This document shows positions 59,226-64,000 of a DNA stretch of 64,000 nt, in pieces. How positions within the stretch are numbered: position 1 is the stretch's first letter; every line of letters begins with the position of its first letter. The stretch covers positions 1,035,405 to 1,099,404 of the forward strand of contig NZ_CP015031.1 in assembly GCF_011455875.1 (NCBI RefSeq). The letters are read 5' to 3'. A model generated the notes under the pieces. That model searched no databases, was not told the origin of the DNA, and worked only from the letters and a program-made list of their open reading frames with translations. Position numbers and translations under genes: made by a program. The DNA is from Basfia succiniciproducens (GTDB lineage Bacteria > Pseudomonadota > Gammaproteobacteria > Enterobacterales > Pasteurellaceae).

Positions 59226-59525
59226 AGATACTCTTTAATAATGTTATCCGATTTCAACTAATCGGAATTTATAGATAACGTAATTTTACCTGAATATGAT
59301 TTGGATGATAAACAATAATTTATTGCCGTAAGTCAAATATTTTAGTCTAAAAATACCGTTTCACTTGCTTACTTATATTTATGCTACAAAAAATAATAAA
59401 AAACCTCTTAAACAACACTTGATTTTTAGCTGTTAAGTATATATTTTGTATTACCGGATAAAATATGTAGCAAATAATATACATTTATTAAAAGTCAACT
59501 TAATTATTGATAGGAATAATTTGCC
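59226..59525. other. 300-bp AT-rich gap between cmk and PTS IIC
   Basis: The two genes diverge here, so it must hold both promoters. I see only A/T-rich sequence with several weak -10-like boxes and no clear CRP site, palindrome or hairpin. Confidence 0.6.
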
Positions 59526-60545
59526 ATGAAAAACCGACTGAAAAACTTTCTTATTCGTCAAAACATCAAGTTCAGTTTACGTCGTTATGCCATTGATGCA
59601 ATGAATTTTATGGCGCTAGGTCTATTCGGTTCATTGATTATAGGTTTAATTCTGAAGAATACAGGGGATTGGCTTGATATTCTCTGGCTTAATGAATTGG
59701 GTGCGTTAGCGCAATCTTCAATGGGGGCAGCTATCGGTGTTGGTGTAGCTTATGCACTAAAGGCGCCGCCCCTCGTACTGCTCTCCAGCACCACAACAGG
59801 TATAGCCGGCGCTACATTAGGCGGCCCAATAGGTTGTTTTATTGCTGCCGCAATAGGTGCCGAATTTGGCAAACTTGTCAATAAGACCACACCAATTGAT
59901 ATTTTAATTACACCGGCGGTGACATTATTATCAGGTATTGCCACCGCACAATTTATGGGTCCGTTTCTTGCCTCATTAATGCGGGAAACCGGCGCAATGA
60001 TTATGTGGGCGGTAGAATTACATCCGATTCCAATGAGTATTCTCGTTTCCGTATTAATGGGTATGATCTTAACATTACCGATCTCCAGTGCGGCTATCGC
60101 AGTAACATTATCATTAAGCGGCTTAGCGGCGGGCGCTGCAACTATCGGTTGTTGTGCGCAAATGATAGGATTTGCCGTGATAGGATTTAAAGAAAACCGG
60201 TGGGGAGGGTTGCTCAGTTTAGGGTTAGGAACCAGTATGCTGCAAATACCGAATATTGTTAAAAATCCCAAAATATGGGTTCCGCCGACTTTATCCGGTG
60301 CAATCATCGCGCCTTTTGCTACGGTTATTTTTCAAATGCAAAATATCCCATCCGGCGCCGGTATGGGAACAAGCGGTTTAGTGGGACAAATCGGAACGAT
60401 AAATGCAATGGGTAACTCGCCTTATATTTGGCTTGTCATTTTAGTGTTACATTTTATTCTTCCGGCAATTTTAAGCCTGCTTATAGCCTATCTAATGCGC
60501 AGAAAAGGCTGGATTAAACCCGGTGATTTAAAACTTGCCGTTTAA
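59526..60545 (+). CDS. Orphan PTS EIIC-like membrane protein (EIIC_2 family)
   Basis: 339 residues with about nine hydrophobic segments. Gly/Ala-rich loops, 'GGPIGCFIAAAIGAEFGKLV', 'TPIDILITPAVTLLSGI' and 'SGAGMGTSGLVGQIGT' fit Pfam PTS_EIIC_2 proteins. No IIA or IIB gene or domain is nearby. Such orphans may be non-PTS permeases; the substrate is unknown. It ends before a bidirectional hairpin. Confidence 0.75.
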   Translation: MKNRLKNFLIRQNIKFSLRRYAIDAMNFMALGLFGSLIIGLILKNTGDWLDILWLNELGALAQSSMGAAIGVGVAYALKAPPLVLLSSTTTGIAGATLGGPIGCFIAAAIGAEFGKLVNKTTPIDILITPAVTLLSGIATAQFMGPFLASLMRETGAMIMWAVELHPIPMSILVSVLMGMILTLPISSAAIAVTLSLSGLAAGAATIGCCAQMIGFAVIGFKENRWGGLLSLGLGTSMLQIPNIVKNPKIWVPPTLSGAIIAPFATVIFQMQNIPSGAGMGTSGLVGQIGTINAMGNSPYIWLVILVLHFILPAILSLLIAYLMRRKGWIKPGDLKLAV

Positions 60546-60621
60546 AAAATGCAAAAAAATGACCGCACTTTTATTCATTTGATATCGTCAAATTTATATT
60601 TATTTGATAAATACTCGAAAA

Positions 60622-60656
60622 AATAGCCACACAAAATGTATGGCTATTTATTTTAA
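60622..60656. terminator. Bidirectional terminator PTS IIC / argG
   Basis: AATAGCCA/TGGCTATT with T-rich sequence after and A-rich before, between convergent genes. Confidence 0.7.
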
Positions 60657-60668
60657 TTAATTAGCAAA

Positions 60669-62015
<1,347 letters not shown>

Positions 62016-62120
62016 TTATTGACGTTTATGTAATCCTGTGTTCCGATATAAAATCGGTCTATTATCAGTGAAAATTATGAATTTTTCAACCGCACTTTTA
62101 ACAGTTCCGAGTCATTCACT

Positions 62121-62942
62121 TTAGATAAATTCATCCGGATCCGGGTATTGATAAACAAAATCCAACTCTCGGCAAATCTTATCCGCTTTAATAATGCGTT
62201 GAGGGTCTTTTTCGTCACACAAAAACTGCGGTGGATTTAGCCCTAATTTTGTCGCCATTTTTGTGTAATACTCCACTTTTGAGGGATGCTTTGGCGCCGC
62301 CAAATGATATAGCCGCTGATAGCCCGGCATTTCCAGCAATAATTGAATAGCTCTGGCGCAATCATCAAAATGAACTAAGTTAATCGGCGTATTACCACCT
62401 GAAATTGCGCTTTCTTTACGCGCCAAACTATATACCGGGTGACGATCATAACCGACCAATCCTGCAAAACGGATAATATCCACATCAATATCTTTTAATT
62501 CAAACAAACGTTGTTCGACTTCCAATAAGGCGCGGCCGATTTCGGAATCCGGCTGTGGTACGGATTCCTCATCAAAATTAGCGGAAACATTGGGAAATAC
62601 CGATGTGGAACTGATAAAAACGATATGCGATATATTGCATAATAAGGCTTCATTAACTAAATTTTCGATTCCTTCCACATATAATTTAGGATCAAAAAAA
62701 TATTCGCTTGGAGGAATATTGATAATTAATGTATCGACAGACAATAAATTGGTGAGATCATCCGGATCCGCATTGATTTCCGGCGTAAGTTCCAGGAAAT
62801 ACGTTTCAAAACGCATTAAACGCATTTGCTCTACACCTTCGTGAGTGCGCTTGCTGCCTTTAACATCCCAGCCTAAGTTTTTCAAATGTCTTGCCAGCGA
62901 TAATCCCAACCAGCCCAAACCGACGATAGAAACCGACCTCAT
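62121..62942 (-). CDS. NAD(P)-dependent epimerase-like protein (YeeZ family)
   Basis: 273 residues. The Rossmann motif is 'VSIVGLGWLGLSLARHLKNLGWDVKGSKRT', followed by 'HIVFISSTSVFPNVSANFDEES' and 'VHFDDCARAIQLLL'. Length and motifs agree with E. coli YeeZ, an extended SDR of unknown substrate. It lies between purC and argG on the same strand with uptake cores on both sides. Confidence 0.8.
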   Translation of the reverse strand: MRSVSIVGLGWLGLSLARHLKNLGWDVKGSKRTHEGVEQMRLMRFETYFLELTPEINADPDDLTNLLSVDTLIINIPPSEYFFDPKLYVEGIENLVNEALLCNISHIVFISSTSVFPNVSANFDEESVPQPDSEIGRALLEVEQRLFELKDIDVDIIRFAGLVGYDRHPVYSLARKESAISGGNTPINLVHFDDCARAIQLLLEMPGYQRLYHLAAPKHPSKVEYYTKMATKLGLNPPQFLCDEKDPQRIIKADKICRELDFVYQYPDPDEFI

Positions 62943-63005
62943 AATTATCCTATTTTAATAATAAAATTGCGGTCAATTTTATACCAATTTTGACCGCACT
63001 TCTCA

Positions 63006-63866
63006 TTATTTAGTTAATAAATCCAATGCTTCTTGATATTTATCAACAGTTTTTTGGATCACATCAGCGGGCACTTTCGGGGCTGGCGGTTGTTTGTTCC
63101 AACCGTTTTGTTCCAACCAATCGCGCACAAACTGCTTATCAAACGACGGCGGATTTGTACCTTCCCGATAGGTATCCACCGACCAGAAACGGCTGGAGTC
63201 CGGCGTTAATACTTCGTCCATTAAGGTTAAAGTGCCGTTTTCATCCAAGCCGAATTCAAATTTTGTATCGCAAATAATAATGCCTTTGGTCAAAGCATAA
63301 GCCGCTGCTTCCTTGTAAAGGGCAATGGCGGCATCACGCACTTGTGCCGCCAGTTCTTTGCCGATTTGACGTTCACATTCCGCATAACTGATATTAATAT
63401 CGTGGTCACCTACTTCTTCTTTGCTTGACGGCGTAAAAATAGGTTCCGGTAATTTACTGGCCTCCACTAAACCTTGAGGTAATTGCAAACCGCAGATAGT
63501 GCCGGTTTGCTTGTAATCTTTTAAGCCTGAACCCGTGAGATAACCGCGCACAATAGATTCGATCTTGATTGGTTTCAGACGTTTTACCACTACCGCCCGG
63601 TTTTTAACTAAATCCGCCTCTTCTCTTGGTAATACATCATACACCGTATCGCCGGTAAAATGGTTAGGCATAATATGCGCTAATTTTTTGAACCAGAAAT
63701 TTGAAATTTGGGTTAAAATTTCTCCTTTGCGAGGAATCGGGTCCTCTAAAATCACATCAAATGCCGATAAGCGGTCACTTGCTACCATGAGCATACGTTT
63801 ATCGTCAATTTCGTAAAGATCACGCACTTTACCCGAATAGATTTTTTTTAGACTTAATTCTGCCAT
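63006..63866 (-). CDS. purC: Phosphoribosylaminoimidazole-succinocarboxamide synthase
   Basis: 286 residues, the longer form of SAICAR synthase (E. coli has about 237). '[32 protein letters not shown]' is the signature, and 'LVDE...TPDSSRFW' appears as '[13 protein letters not shown]'. Joins CAIR with aspartate in purine synthesis. A PurR-type palindrome stands just upstream. Confidence 0.97.
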   Translation of the reverse strand: MAELSLKKIYSGKVRDLYEIDDKRMLMVASDRLSAFDVILEDPIPRKGEILTQISNFWFKKLAHIMPNHFTGDTVYDVLPREEADLVKNRAVVVKRLKPIKIESIVRGYLTGSGLKDYKQTGTICGLQLPQGLVEASKLPEPIFTPSSKEEVGDHDINISYAECERQIGKELAAQVRDAAIALYKEAAAYALTKGIIICDTKFEFGLDENGTLTLMDEVLTPDSSRFWSVDTYREGTNPPSFDKQFVRDWLEQNGWNKQPPAPKVPADVIQKTVDKYQEALDLLTK

Positions 63867-63916
63867 TGTGTTTGCCCTTTTAATAAGTGGAAAATGTTGT
63901 TTCGCAAATTATAGCT

Positions 63917-63940
63917 CAATATGCAAACGTTTGCATATTG
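63917..63940. promoter_or_regulatory. PurR operator
   Basis: A 24-bp perfect palindrome whose core ATGCAAACGTTTGCAT matches the PurR consensus ACGCAAACGTTTGCGT with two symmetric changes. It lies 51-74 bp before the purC start codon, in its promoter area. Confidence 0.85.
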
Positions 63941-64000
63941 ATTTTTGTCCGCATTTTTTCAGTAAATTCACAGCAGATAAAAGTGCGGTCGAATTTTGTG

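Noticed and set aside
62060..62100. Possible ArgR box (TGAATTTTTCA) upstream of argG
   Set aside because: The inverted repeat is three bases shorter than the TGAAT-N4-ATTCA consensus and is a common A/T pattern.

Overview
The window comes from a Pasteurellaceae chromosome (Gammaproteobacteria). Housekeeping gene order is of the Haemophilus/E. coli kind: metY-rimP-nusA-infB-rbfA-truB, lrp-ftsK-lolA-rarA-serS, and cmk-rpsA-ihfB-lapA-lapB-pyrF-yciH. I count about 38 exact copies of the Haemophilus-type DNA uptake signal core AAGTGCGGT or its complement between 13.2 and 64 kb. The e(P4) lipoprotein phosphatase gene hel also fits. By inference the source is a Hin-clade organism such as Basfia/Mannheimia succiniciproducens or a near relative; this cannot be proved from the window.

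Bases 1-19,900 form an accessory, mosaic region. It holds a partial alpha/beta hydrolase, an AT-rich OLD-family nuclease, an AAA/DUF4143 ATPase, and three LysR regulators that are divergent from, or next to, small redox genes (two aldo/keto reductases, two Rossmann-fold dehydrogenases, a YciI protein, a flavodoxin-fold quinone reductase, a SRPBCC protein). It also has a Bcr/CflA drug exporter, a Gfo/Idh/MocA dehydrogenase, and a MerR regulator paired with a cation diffusion facilitator. Mobile-DNA traces are dense: one intact IS3-family element with a 3-bp target duplication, remnants of IS30-type and other IS ends, a frameshifted FAD monooxygenase, and a decayed colinear copy of a LysR/SRPBCC junction. 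I found no Haemophilus-type uptake core in the first 13.2 kb. Three intergenic copies of the Actinobacillus pleuropneumoniae-type core (ACAAGCGGT plus a T/A-TTTTGCAA tail) occur there instead, which suggests import by transformation from that other subclade.

Bases 20-33.5 kb carry a yniB-like membrane protein, hrpA (with an in-frame palindromic insertion), hel behind a perfect CRP-site sequence, a DUF441 protein, an AEC permease, and the translation operon led by initiator tRNA metY. Bases 33.5-45.6 kb carry a kinase-like gene translationally coupled to a 40-codon lipoprotein gene, a DUF1439 protein, the lrp-ftsK-lolA-rarA-serS run, znuA, tcdA and mltA. A second, identical initiator tRNA lies in the opposite orientation at 45.8 kb.

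Bases 46-64 kb carry hypB-hypD-hypE (no hypC or hypA) behind a near-consensus FNR site, a nif3-like gene, fabI, rnb, sirB2-like, yciH, pyrF, lapB, lapA, ihfB, rpsA, cmk, an orphan PTS IIC gene, argG, a yeeZ-like gene and purC with a 24-bp perfect PurR-type palindrome. Many convergent gene pairs are separated by inverted pairs of uptake signals that probably serve as terminators. No CRISPR array, rRNA gene or prophage was seen.
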